DNA of 51,320 nucleotides from Prevotellaceae bacterium. Its GTDB lineage: Bacteria; Bacteroidota; Bacteroidia; Bacteroidales; Bacteroidaceae. The stretch lies in the NCBI GenBank assembly GCA_029226205.1, contig JAQXXT010000097.1:1-51320 (forward strand), read 5' to 3'. Of this stretch, positions 22,259 to 30,182 are shown one piece after another (the stretch's first letter is position 1; the number at the start of each line of letters is the position of its first letter). Below the pieces are notes generated by a model. That model had not been told where the DNA came from. It saw nothing but the letters and a program-made list of their open reading frames with translations, and ran no database searches. The translations under genes were made by a program, and so were the position numbers.

Positions 22259-24997
22259 ATGAAGAAACTTCTACTCACCGTGGCGCTGGGGATAACAGTA
22301 GCGTCATGGACCCAAGCCAAGACCCTGTCGGGATTGGTGAAGGACAAGAAGACCGGCGATCCGATGATCGGCGCGGTCATCCAAGTCAAAGACAACAAAA
22401 ACCTTGCGACGACGACGGGACTCGACGGTACCTTCGCATTGAAGGATCTGCCGGAATCGGGGCACATAACCCTCGTTGTCACGTACATGAGTTACAAAAC
22501 CAAGGAGGTGACGGTAGATCTTGGTAAGGCCGAGACGCTGAATGTCAACCTCGAAGAAGATGCCAAGCAGCTCGGTGAAGTTGTTGTCCATGGCGTTCGC
22601 AACAATCGTACGGACCGTAGTGCGATCACGATGGAGAAGAATGCCGGACAGGTGTTGAACGTGATGAGTCAGCAGGCTCTGCAGCTCTCTCCGGATGTCA
22701 ACGTCGCCAGTGCCCTTCAGCGTGTCTCCGGTGTGACGATGGAACGTGATGCCAGTGGAGAGGCATCCTACGCTATCCTCCGTGGTATGGATAAACGTTA
22801 CAACTATACCCTTGTCAATGGGATTAAGATTCCGAGTCCTGATGATAAGAACCGCTATATTCCTTTGAACCTTTTCCCTTCTGATCTGATGGATCGCCTC
22901 ATCGTGTCTAAGTCACTCACGCCTGACATGGAGGGTGATGCCGCCGGTGGTGTCGTAGATATGAATATGAAGGACGCACCGGGCAAGTTCATGCTCCAGG
23001 CTAATGGCGCTATCGGCGCAACAGATTATTTCTGGTCTGACTCTCATGATTATCTCTCTGCCGACCGTGGCAATACCACGAAGAAAGCCCCGTATGAGAC
23101 TCAGGGTTCTACCTATGATGCTACCGTCAATGACTTTAAGAATGGAGGTACGAAGATCAAGAGTCATTCCATGCCGATGCCTAACTTTATCGGTGGCATC
23201 ACTGTTGGCAATCGTTTCTGGAACCATCGTCTCGGCGTCCTCGTCGCTGCCTCTCTGCAGAATACTTATCGTGGCAGTGAGCGTACGCTGAACAAGCCTG
23301 TCATGGCCAATGGTGAGACAACGGAATATATCAGCAGCATGAAGAAGCGCTGGTATTCCATCCATGACCTCAACCTCGGTGTTCACGCAAAGATCGACCT
23401 CTCTCTCGGAAACCATAAGTTCGAATGGTATAACATGTTTGTTGAACGGAAAGAGGATAACGTCCGTTACAATCAGAGTATTACCACCGATTACGGTTAT
23501 GATCCTTCCAATGGAATCTATACCCGTGATGACGAGATGCGCTCGATGACGCAGACGCAAGACATCTTTGCTTCCCACCTGAAAGGAACGCATCATCTCA
23601 CGGATCATCTGACCGTGGACTGGTCCGGCCTCTTCGCTGACGCCCGTGAGAAAGATCCTGACCGAGTGTATGTAGGTATCAAGAATAACTATGAGAACAA
23701 CACGCTCGCCAAGACCGTAGCCAATAATATGGAGCGCCGTTTCCAGCATAATGATGACAAGGACTGGACGGGCATGATCAATATCACTTACGACACGCCG
23801 TTCAAGGGACTTGATGCGTTGTGGAAAGTCGGTGGTATGTATCGTAATAAGAAACGTAACAACCGTTTCTACTCCTATCTCTTCAACCCCGCATCCAATG
23901 AAGCCCTTGCTTCCGACGACTATGCGCAGTATGGTGACATCAGCTGGTACTGCCGTACGCCACGCGCTCAGGCCTCACAGCTGAACTACGATTCCAAGGA
24001 GCATATCGGTGCCGCTTATGCGATGGTTACCCTTTCCAATAGTTGGGGTGATTTGATTGCCGGTGTCCGTGCAGAGCATACGAATCAGATCTATACGATG
24101 CTGCAGAAATTTGAGAACCTCGGCCCTGTCGGCGAGCAGAGCTATTGGGACTGGCTTCCTTCTGTTGCTTTGAAATGGAAGATGAACAAGCAGATGAATC
24201 TCCGTATGAGTTACTATAAGAGTATCAACCGTCCGGGATTCTATGAACTCGTTCCTTACCAAATTGAAGGCGAGGAATATACCGAGAAAGGTAATCCGAG
24301 CTTGAAGCGCTCCCGCATTGACAATATGGACTTGCGCTGGGAGTGGTTCCCCTCTGCTACGGAGCAGATCCTTGCCGGCGTATTCTATAAATATCTGAAG
24401 GATCCTATCGAGACGACATTCGTCAGTGATCAGCGCCAGACGAACAATAACTACTATATGCCGCAGAACCTCGGTAATGCCAAGAACTTTGGTTTCGAGA
24501 TTGATGTCATCAAGTATATCCGTCACTTCGGCGTGAAGGCCAACTATACTTATACGCATTCTGCCATTACGACGGATAAGTTGCAGTATAAGGCAAAGAA
24601 TAATATCGACAAAGTCTCCCAGACGCGTCCTCTGGTCAACCAAGCACCGCATACCGCAAACCTCTCCTTATTATATAAGGATACGGATCACGGATGGAAT
24701 GGTCAGCTCGCAGCCTCTTATACCGGTACACGCCTTGTCCTCGTTTCTCCTTTCAAGGATGCAGACGAGTGGGAGAGAGGCATGGTGACCCTCGACCTCA
24801 GTGGCGAGAAGAAGTTCAAGAATGGCATCTCCATCTTTGTCAAGGCCAATAACCTCCTCAACAACAAGCGTGAGCGTTATCTGAAGACCATCAACGACTT
24901 TGATCTCGCTCTTCCCGGTCAGCGTAGTGACCGTACTGTCACCAGTACTTATAAGTTCGGCCGTACCTTCCTCATCGGTATTCGTTATAAACTGTAG
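22259..24997 (+). CDS. TonB-dependent outer-membrane receptor
   Basis: 912 residues. The signal peptide is MKKLLLTVALGITVASWTQA. A carboxypeptidase-regulatory-like domain follows (about 21-105, LSGLVKDKKTGDPMIGAVIQV), then a plug domain (about 115-240, with VASALQRVSGVTMER, YAILRGMDKRYNYTLVNGI and GGVVDMNMK) and a 22-stranded barrel ending TFLIGIRYKL. It would import a ligand across the outer membrane using TonB energy. It is shorter than SusC proteins, and no SusD gene follows; a beta-helix lipoprotein gene takes that place. The Pho-box-like operator upstream and the phosphatase gene downstream suggest a phosphate-containing substrate, which is inference. Confidence 0.93.
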   Translation: MKKLLLTVALGITVASWTQAKTLSGLVKDKKTGDPMIGAVIQVKDNKNLATTTGLDGTFALKDLPESGHITLVVTYMSYKTKEVTVDLGKAETLNVNLEEDAKQLGEVVVHGVRNNRTDRSAITMEKNAGQVLNVMSQQALQLSPDVNVASALQRVSGVTMERDASGEASYAILRGMDKRYNYTLVNGIKIPSPDDKNRYIPLNLFPSDLMDRLIVSKSLTPDMEGDAAGGVVDMNMKDAPGKFMLQANGAIGATDYFWSDSHDYLSADRGNTTKKAPYETQGSTYDATVNDFKNGGTKIKSHSMPMPNFIGGITVGNRFWNHRLGVLVAASLQNTYRGSERTLNKPVMANGETTEYISSMKKRWYSIHDLNLGVHAKIDLSLGNHKFEWYNMFVERKEDNVRYNQSITTDYGYDPSNGIYTRDDEMRSMTQTQDIFASHLKGTHHLTDHLTVDWSGLFADAREKDPDRVYVGIKNNYENNTLAKTVANNMERRFQHNDDKDWTGMINITYDTPFKGLDALWKVGGMYRNKKRNNRFYSYLFNPASNEALASDDYAQYGDISWYCRTPRAQASQLNYDSKEHIGAAYAMVTLSNSWGDLIAGVRAEHTNQIYTMLQKFENLGPVGEQSYWDWLPSVALKWKMNKQMNLRMSYYKSINRPGFYELVPYQIEGEEYTEKGNPSLKRSRIDNMDLRWEWFPSATEQILAGVFYKYLKDPIETTFVSDQRQTNNNYYMPQNLGNAKNFGFEIDVIKYIRHFGVKANYTYTHSAITTDKLQYKAKNNIDKVSQTRPLVNQAPHTANLSLLYKDTDHGWNGQLAASYTGTRLVLVSPFKDADEWERGMVTLDLSGEKKFKNGISIFVKANNLLNNKRERYLKTINDFDLALPGQRSDRTVTSTYKFGRTFLIGIRYKL

Positions 24998-25010
24998 GGA
25001 AATGTGCCTC

Positions 25011-25038
25011 TCGTAGGGACATGAATGATCATGTTCCG
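25011..25038. repeat. Short palindrome in the receptor to beta-helix gap
   Basis: GGACATGA-ATGA-TCATGTTCC is an imperfect hairpin preceded by CGTAG, as in the REPIN arms, but with a different core. It may be a third, smaller repeat type or a processing hairpin within the operon. Confidence 0.45.
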
Positions 25039-25075
25039 CCAATAAGACAAAATAAAAACGTAAAAAAGAATAACA

Positions 25076-26449
25076 ATGAATAAGCTATTTTTTGCTGGCA
25101 TGATGCTGGCTATGGCTGCAACAGCCCTCACCTCCTGTGAGAATGACAACATCAATCCGAATGATTATAACAACAACAGCAACAGTAATACTGCTGCCAT
25201 CACGACAGCCTTGGCTTCTTATCCCGCTAACTCCATCGTATGGACGAAGGATACGACGCTGACGGAGTCTTTCAAGGTTCCCGAGGGACATTCCCTGTAT
25301 ATTGAGCCCGGTGTCCACGTGACCTGTGCTTCCAAGCCGACAGAAGATCACCCGATAGAGATTGTCGTATTGGGTAATCTCTATGCCATGGGAACGGCAG
25401 CCAAGCCCGTCGTGATCAACTCTGATGCCGGCAAGGCAAATTCTTGGGGTGGAATCATCTGCGGTTATAACTCTCAGGAGGTTGTCCTTCGTCATACCGA
25501 GCTTGCTGATGGTGGCGCTACGCCGACAGAGTCCAGTCTGTCTTTCCAGAATAAACTCTTCAAGACGACTATTGACGGTGGTGTTCCTGTCTTTCATTTC
25601 TGTAATACGGACGGTAAGTTCGTTATGGACTCCTGCTATGTTCACGACAATTACAATGACCAGACTTATTTCACTGGTGGCAGCGGTATCATCACGGGAT
25701 GTACCTTCGCTGACAGTGGAAACCAGGAGGATGGCGGTGAAGCCATCAATGTGAAGTCAGGCTGTAACCTGGATATCTCCTATAACCTTATTTATAATGC
25801 CTGCACGAATGGTTTCAAACTGAGTAATGCCGGTATTGAGAGTGGTATCGCTTCTTCTAATCTCCGTATCTACAACAACACCGTCGTTGACTGTGGCTGG
25901 CGCCGTACGAAGAACAAGAAGGGTGGCAGCGTTTGGTTGGAGAAAGGAATCCATCCGATCATGGAGAATAACCTCATTGCCGACTGTCGTTATGGCATCA
26001 AACAGCCGGCAAAGGATGGTGCCGATCTCAAGGAGAGTGTGCTGACACCGAACTACCTCTTCGCTTCTACCGCAAAGGGTGTGAAGCAGATGGCCAAGGG
26101 AACCAGTGGCGTGATCTACGAGGATGCAAACCCGACGAGCCAGGGTGCCGGTGATCTCAATCCGCTTTTTGTCTCTTTCAAGCAGAGCGATAAGATGGAT
26201 ATCAACTGTGAGAGTGATGATGTTGCCAATGGCGCACCTCTGGCTTACGATAGTTCCTGGGACTTCCATCTCCAGGCCGGCTCTCCCGCTCTCAGTGGCG
26301 CAGCTACCGCTATTGAGCGTCTGTTCCCCACCGGTCTGATGTTCTCCGGACTGAAAAATATCACCTGGAATGATGCTGCAAACAAGCAGAGCTATTACGT
26401 ATACTCTCCGGTCATCAATCCGTATTTCGGAGCCTTCGGAGCAAAATAA
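25076..26449 (+). CDS. Right-handed beta-helix surface lipoprotein
   Basis: 457 residues. The signal ends in lipobox LTSC, and the mature start CENDNINPND is rich in acidic residues, which fits the surface-export signal of Bacteroidota lipoproteins. After a low-complexity Asn-rich linker, the body shows a repeated beta-strand pattern typical of parallel beta-helices: IEIVVLGNLYAMGTA, GGIICGYNSQEVVLRHTEL, GIITGCTFADSG, LDISYNLIYNA, LRIYNNTVVDC and IMENNLIADCRYGI. Such folds bind or cleave polysaccharides, but no catalytic motif stands out. It lies 78 nt after the receptor gene on the same strand. Surface binding partner of the receptor is my inferred role. Confidence 0.82.
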   Translation: MNKLFFAGMMLAMAATALTSCENDNINPNDYNNNSNSNTAAITTALASYPANSIVWTKDTTLTESFKVPEGHSLYIEPGVHVTCASKPTEDHPIEIVVLGNLYAMGTAAKPVVINSDAGKANSWGGIICGYNSQEVVLRHTELADGGATPTESSLSFQNKLFKTTIDGGVPVFHFCNTDGKFVMDSCYVHDNYNDQTYFTGGSGIITGCTFADSGNQEDGGEAINVKSGCNLDISYNLIYNACTNGFKLSNAGIESGIASSNLRIYNNTVVDCGWRRTKNKKGGSVWLEKGIHPIMENNLIADCRYGIKQPAKDGADLKESVLTPNYLFASTAKGVKQMAKGTSGVIYEDANPTSQGAGDLNPLFVSFKQSDKMDINCESDDVANGAPLAYDSSWDFHLQAGSPALSGAATAIERLFPTGLMFSGLKNITWNDAANKQSYYVYSPVINPYFGAFGAK

Positions 26450-26458
26450 GACCTTTTC

Positions 26459-26525
26459 CGTAGGGGCGGCCCTTATGGCCGTTCTAACAATCAACAATTA
26501 GGGCACCCACAAGGGGTGCCCCTAC
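26459..26525. repeat. REPIN-like inverted repeat between two cassette genes
   Basis: The left arm 26459-26487 (CGTAGGGGCGGCCCTTATGG, a slightly diverged B type) faces a right A-type arm 26498-26525 ending GGTGCCCCTAC, with a 10-bp spacer. It starts about 10 bp after the beta-helix stop and ends 21 bp before the phosphatase start, so it lies inside the likely operon. Confidence 0.88.
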
Positions 26526-26546
26526 ATTTTACTAATCATATTTCTT

Positions 26547-27473
26547 ATGACTAAAATCATTCGTTTCTTAGCATTGGTCATTCTCGTATTGGCCTCGCTG
26601 ACAATCAAGGCGCAGTCGATCAATCTCTTGTGGTGCAACGATATGGGTCGCAACGGTTATTACGATCAGAAAGCCTGTGCGGCCGCTATGGGCAACCTTG
26701 CCGAGAAAGTGGGTATTCAGGCTGTCATCGCCGTTGGTGATATCCATCATTTCAATGGCGTTCAGAGTGTCAACGACCCGTTATGGCGTACAAACTACGA
26801 GGATATCTACAGCCATCCAGAACTGATGTGCTTCTGGTATCCCGTCCTTGGCAACCATGAGTATCGCGGCAATACGCAGGCAGTCCTCGACTATTCCAAG
26901 GTCAGCCGTCGCTGGCGTTTCGAGAAGCGCTATTATACTAAGGTGTTCTCGAAAAAAGGTTGTACGCTCCGTATTGTCTTCCTCGACACAACGCCGCTGA
27001 TCGATAAGTATCGTAATGACAGTATTACTTATCCCGATGCCCATAAGCAGGACCGTGACGCAGAGCTCCGGTGGCTTGACGAGACATTGAAGAATGCCCA
27101 TGAGGACTGGGTGATCGTCGTTGGTCATCATCCCATCTATGCGCAGACCGATAAGCCGGAGTATGAGCGTCTCGACATGCAGAAATATGTTCAGCCTATT
27201 CTGAAGAGATACCATAATGTTGCCGTTTATGGTTGTGGACATATCCATAGCTTCCAGTATATCCAGAAGAAAGGCGATGACATTGCCTACTGGGTAAACA
27301 CGGCAGCAGCGTTGGCCCGTCCTGTCAGTCCTATCGATGGTACGCAGTGGTGCAGTCCTTCTACGGGTTTCACGCTTATCCAGGCCACGAAGCAGCAGCT
27401 CTCCCTCTCTGCCATGGATAAGGATGGCAAGACGCTGTACACGCTGAATAAAAGTAAAGAAGTAAAAAAGTAA
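26547..27473 (+). CDS. Purple acid phosphatase-like metallophosphoesterase (TRAP type 5)
   Basis: 308-residue predicted periplasmic phosphatase with signal peptide (cleavage after TIKAQ). It carries the five calcineurin-like metal motifs in order: NDMGRNG (Asp32), GDIHHFNG (Asp65), GNHEY (Asn103), GHHPIY (His194) and GCGHIH (His232, His234). The layout and the GDxxxFxGV segment resemble mammalian tartrate-resistant acid phosphatase. However, the iron-binding tyrosine of GDNFY is replaced by histidine (His68), so the iron site probably differs. It would release phosphate from esters in the periplasm. Position after the receptor and beta-helix genes, behind a Pho-box-like site, suggests phosphorus scavenging. 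It is followed by a strong hairpin. Confidence 0.88.
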   Translation: MTKIIRFLALVILVLASLTIKAQSINLLWCNDMGRNGYYDQKACAAAMGNLAEKVGIQAVIAVGDIHHFNGVQSVNDPLWRTNYEDIYSHPELMCFWYPVLGNHEYRGNTQAVLDYSKVSRRWRFEKRYYTKVFSKKGCTLRIVFLDTTPLIDKYRNDSITYPDAHKQDRDAELRWLDETLKNAHEDWVIVVGHHPIYAQTDKPEYERLDMQKYVQPILKRYHNVAVYGCGHIHSFQYIQKKGDDIAYWVNTAAALARPVSPIDGTQWCSPSTGFTLIQATKQQLSLSAMDKDGKTLYTLNKSKEVKK

Positions 27474-27488
27474 AGAAGTAAAAAGTAG

Positions 27489-27531
27489 AACAACAAGGGG
27501 CCGTGCAAAATCTGCACGGCCCCTTGTTGTT
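27489..27531. terminator. Perfect 19-bp hairpin between convergent genes
   Basis: AACAACAAGGGGCCGTGCA and its exact complement enclose AAATC. On the minus strand it is followed by a T-rich run (TTCTACTTTTTAC), so it terminates the minus-strand operon and probably the phosphatase transcript too. Its edge overlaps the TAA of the 84-residue minus-strand gene. Confidence 0.88.
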
Positions 27532-27784
27532 ATCGCTTGAATTTCCGATAGAGTTTCCAACCGAGGATGGCCCCGTCGATGAGGCTGCCACCCGTATTGA
27601 TCAGTCCCATGATCCGCTGCGAGGGCGTTGCCGACCGGTCGAAGGCCTCCGAGGGACGCGTGAGCTCTTTCCAAAGATGGGAGATCTTCTCCTCATCGTC
27701 ACGGAGATCCCGTTTCAACTGTTCCTTCCGCCCGCGGACATCAGCCAGAGAGCGGTAGGACATATATTCATCGTTATACATCAT
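27530..27784 (-). CDS. Small conserved-type hypothetical protein, third gene of the YtxH operon
   Basis: 84 residues. The first half is a charged helix (RSLADVRGRKEQLKRDLRDDEEKISHLWKEL), likely a coiled coil. The second half has a glycine-containing hydrophobic stretch (IMGLINTGGSLIDGAILGWKLY) that may lie in or on the membrane, ending in basic residues. I do not recognise a named family. It is 39 nt downstream of the holin-like gene in the same direction. Two adjacent Met codons leave a one-residue uncertainty in the start. Reading frame, length and operon position support a real gene. Confidence 0.7.
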   Translation of the reverse strand: MMYNDEYMSYRSLADVRGRKEQLKRDLRDDEEKISHLWKELTRPSEAFDRSATPSQRIMGLINTGGSLIDGAILGWKLYRKFKR

Positions 27785-27823
27785 TTTCTCAATCGTCTGA
27801 ATAAATAGGAGAAGACGGCACGG

Positions 27824-28177
27824 CTATGACTCGAGGATCATTGAGGCCAGAAAGCGGACGAGCGGCTTCTCAATCCACTGATGGCGGAAGAGAACCACCA
27901 AAAGGAGAATCACGAGGTAGAAAGCGCCCACGATGGCGAAGGCACCCACGATACTTCCTATCCATGTTGCCAGGGCGTAAGCGGCAGCGAAGGAGAGGTA
28001 GATGAGGGCGATGAGAAGGAGGACGATGATGACGGCACTCACCAGAAGGGCAGTGATCAGCCGTACGATCTTCTCAGAGATGTCGAGCTTCAGATATTCA
28101 CTCTGATGCCCGACATACTTCTTCACGGCTTCTACGAGCTCGCCGATGGTCTCTATGTTCTTGTCTGTTGAGAACAT
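27824..28177 (-). CDS. Holin superfamily III-like (PF07332 type) membrane protein
   Basis: 117 residues. An amphipathic N-terminal helix (NIETIGELVEAVKKYVGHQSEYLKLDISEKIV) is followed by two transmembrane helices (about 40-70 and 75-97) and a short tail. This is the phage-holin-3-6 type of small envelope protein that is common outside prophages in Bacteroidota, so the name does not imply a phage. It starts 6 nt after the YtxH stop and is probably translated from the same mRNA. A role in envelope stress is only suggested by family context. Confidence 0.83.
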   Translation of the reverse strand: MFSTDKNIETIGELVEAVKKYVGHQSEYLKLDISEKIVRLITALLVSAVIIVLLLIALIYLSFAAAYALATWIGSIVGAFAIVGAFYLVILLLVVLFRHQWIEKPLVRFLASMILES

Positions 28178-28183
28178 CTTTCC

Positions 28184-28396
28184 TTATTCAGAGATCGTAG
28201 CGTCCTTGATATCGTCCACGAGATCGTCAACCTCTTTGCGGCTGAGCTTGATGTCGTGTTTCTTCAGAAAGTCATCAACTGTAGTGGAGATTTTCTTACG
28301 AGTATCCTGGCCTTTCTCAGGTGCGCACAGAAGGCCTACTGCTGCTCCGGCGATGGCACCGCCGAGGAATGCGCTGATGTAACCAAATGCTTTCAT
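28184..28396 (-). CDS. YtxH domain-containing small protein
   Basis: 70 residues: a hydrophobic, glycine-rich N-terminal helix (YISAFLGGAIAGAAVGLLCAPEKGQ) followed by a charged helix (DTRKKISTTVDDFLKK). This is the YtxH pattern with the conserved APxxG turn. I start at 28396 (MKAFGYISAF); a longer in-frame start would lie within the 5' leader, just downstream of the predicted start site, and would precede the YtxH start with a non-homologous stretch. It heads a three-gene operon. The leader is about 90 nt with a stable hairpin (28451-28489). Confidence 0.85.
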   Translation of the reverse strand: MKAFGYISAFLGGAIAGAAVGLLCAPEKGQDTRKKISTTVDDFLKKHDIKLSRKEVDDLVDDIKDATISE

Positions 28397-28450
28397 TGCT
28401 GATTGCTTTTTTAAATTGTAAATAGTTCTAGTCCTTGTCTTTTGGTTCGA

Positions 28451-28489
28451 TGACAGATGCCGGTGGATCGTTTCCATCCGCTTCTGTCA
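28451..28489 (-). promoter_or_regulatory. Hairpin at the start of the ytxH leader
   Basis: TGACAGA (28451-28457) and TCTGTCA (28483-28489) are perfect complements enclosing a second short stem (GGAT/ATCC). It would lie at the extreme 5' end of the predicted transcript, where it could protect the mRNA or serve as an operator. Confidence 0.5.
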
Positions 28490-28494
28490 CAATG

Positions 28495-28502
28495 CAAAGA
28501 TA
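28495..28502 (-). promoter_or_regulatory. Promoter of the ytxH operon (-7 box TATCTTTG)
   Basis: The complement of 28495-28502 is TATCTTTG, matching TAnnTTTG, with the predicted start near 28489. Confidence 0.6.
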
Positions 28503-28619
28503 AGGAAAAAAGCTGAATGTGGCCAAGAAATTTGTCTTAATTAAGTGTTAAAAGTGTAGTATATTGTTAGTTTAACAAACTTTAGGTACGACAAGTATCC
28601 TTTTTTCCGAGGAATTTCG

Positions 28620-28627
28620 TAATTTCG
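28620..28627 (+). promoter_or_regulatory. Possible promoter of the SPOR-ruvX-def operon
   Basis: TAATTTCG differs from TAnnTTTG at one position and lies 41 nt before the SPOR gene start. Confidence 0.4.
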
Positions 28628-28668
28628 CAAAATAAAAAGTCAAACGAAAATTATTTATACCCGAAAAA

Positions 28669-29148
28669 ATGAAGAAGTATATTATGGTGTGCGCAGCCTT
28701 CGTAGCTGCATTGTCAATGACAAGTTGTAAGTCGAGTGAGAGCGCTTATAAGAAAGCCTATGAGAAAGCTCAGGCACAGGAGCAGCAGCGTGCCGCAGAA
28801 CAGCCGGTACAGACGGAGACACCTGTCGTCACTCCGTTGGAGACGAAGAGCGCTGACGAGACGACGGTCGACAATGCCACCTATCGTACGGAGAAGGTCA
28901 CCGTTGTCAATGGCGATGGTCTGAAAGACTATAGCGTTGTCGTTGGCTCCTTCGGTCTGAAAGCCAATGCCGAGGGTCTGCAGGGCCAGTTGAAGGCTGC
29001 CGGTTATCCCGCACAGGTTGCATACAATGCTGACCGCAACATGTACCGTGTCATCGCTACGACGTTTGCTGACAAGGCCAGTGCCGTCAAGTCCCGCAAC
29101 GATCTTCGTGCCAAGTATGCCGATGCCTGGCTGCTCTTCAACAAATAA
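28669..29148 (+). CDS. SPOR domain lipoprotein
   Basis: 159 residues. The signal ends in lipobox MTSC, so it is membrane-anchored with a periplasmic body. A Gln/Glu/Thr-rich linker (about 25-75) precedes a SPOR domain (about 82-159: YSVVVGSFGLKANAEGLQGQ, QVAYNADRNMYRVIATTF, AVKSRNDLRAKYADAWLL). SPOR domains bind denuded peptidoglycan at division sites. It is 35 nt upstream of ruvX and probably begins the operon. Confidence 0.88.
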   Translation: MKKYIMVCAAFVAALSMTSCKSSESAYKKAYEKAQAQEQQRAAEQPVQTETPVVTPLETKSADETTVDNATYRTEKVTVVNGDGLKDYSVVVGSFGLKANAEGLQGQLKAAGYPAQVAYNADRNMYRVIATTFADKASAVKSRNDLRAKYADAWLLFNK

Positions 29149-29183
29149 GTAAGAGATTATCCCATCATCAGAACAATCATCCG

Positions 29184-29603
29184 ATGCGGATTTTAGCTAT
29201 TGACTACGGAAAGAAACGTACAGGCCTCGCCGTCACCGATCCCATGCAGATCATTGCCTGTGGATTGACGACGGTGGCCACGACGGATCTCTACACCTTC
29301 GTGGAAAATTATGTTCAGAAGGAAGGTGTGGAGCGGATTGTTATCGGTAAGCCGATGCAGCCGAATGGTCAGCCGAGTGAGAATCTCGCACGGGTGGAGA
29401 ATTTTGTCGGCCGGTGGAAGAACAGCCATCCCGACATTCCAATAGAATATTATGATGAGCGGTTTACGAGTGTGCTGGCCCATCGTGCCATCCTTGAGGG
29501 TGGCGTAAAGAAAAAGAGCCGGCGAGAGAATAAAGGTCTCGTTGATGAAGTCAGCGCTACCATCATTCTCCAGGACTGGATGCGTGCCACTCATCGTTTT
29601 TAA
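29184..29603 (+). CDS. ruvX: Putative pre-16S rRNA nuclease / Holliday junction resolvase (YqgF)
   Basis: 139 residues with the RNase H-like YqgF fold: MRILAIDYGKKRTGLAVTD at the N terminus, VERIVIGKPMQPNGQPSE in the middle, and YYDERFTSVLAHRAI followed by KGLVDEVSATIILQ at the C terminus, supplying the acidic catalytic residues. In E. coli it processes the 5' end of 16S rRNA; the resolvase name is older. It is 9 nt before def in a tight operon. Confidence 0.93.
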   Translation: MRILAIDYGKKRTGLAVTDPMQIIACGLTTVATTDLYTFVENYVQKEGVERIVIGKPMQPNGQPSENLARVENFVGRWKNSHPDIPIEYYDERFTSVLAHRAILEGGVKKKSRRENKGLVDEVSATIILQDWMRATHRF

Positions 29604-29612
29604 AATCATAAA

Positions 29613-30173
29613 ATGGTATTACCAGTATATATCTATGGTCAGCCCGTCCTTCGCAAGGTTGCACAGGATATCACTCCCGATTATCCCGACCTGCCGCAGC
29701 TGATCCAGAACATGTTTGAAACAAATACGAACTCCAATGGTGTCGGTCTTGCAGCGCCGCAGATCGGCAAGTCTATCCGTATCGTCGTTATCGACCTTGA
29801 TGTGCTCAAGGATGACTTCCCCGAGTATGAGGGTTTCAAGAAAGCGTTCATCAACGGACATATTCTTGAGTATGATGACAGTGAGATGAAGACGATGGAA
29901 GAGGGCTGTCTCTCTATCCCCGGTCTTTCGGAGAATGTGAAGCGTCCCGCGCGCGTACATATTAAATATATGGACGCTGACTTCCAGCCCCATGACGAAT
30001 GGGTCGACGGCTATCTCGCCCGTGTGGTGCAACATGAGTTTGACCACCTTGAAGGCGTGATGTATACCGATCGTGTGAGCGCCCTGCGTAAGAACCTGAT
30101 CGGTAATAAGCTCAAGGCGATCATGAAAGGAAAGTTCCGTGCCGCTTATCGCACGAAAGTCTTCCGGAAATAA
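29613..30173 (+). CDS. def: Peptide deformylase
   Basis: 186 residues. It removes the formyl group from nascent proteins. All three metal/active-site motifs are present: GVGLAAPQIG (43-52), EEGCLSIPG (96-104, metal ligand Cys99) and HEFDHLEG (141-148). The insert KDDFPEYEGFKKAFIN between motifs 1 and 2 is typical of the Bacteroidota enzyme. It is cotranscribed with ruvX (9-nt gap) and the TPR gene (9-nt gap). Confidence 0.97.
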   Translation: MVLPVYIYGQPVLRKVAQDITPDYPDLPQLIQNMFETNTNSNGVGLAAPQIGKSIRIVVIDLDVLKDDFPEYEGFKKAFINGHILEYDDSEMKTMEEGCLSIPGLSENVKRPARVHIKYMDADFQPHDEWVDGYLARVVQHEFDHLEGVMYTDRVSALRKNLIGNKLKAIMKGKFRAAYRTKVFRK

Positions 30174-30182
30174 ATTTTTAGG

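Noticed and set aside
27824..28177. A prophage signal from the holin-like gene
   Set aside because: No other phage gene is nearby, and the YtxH/holin-III pairing is a common non-phage envelope operon in Bacteroidota.
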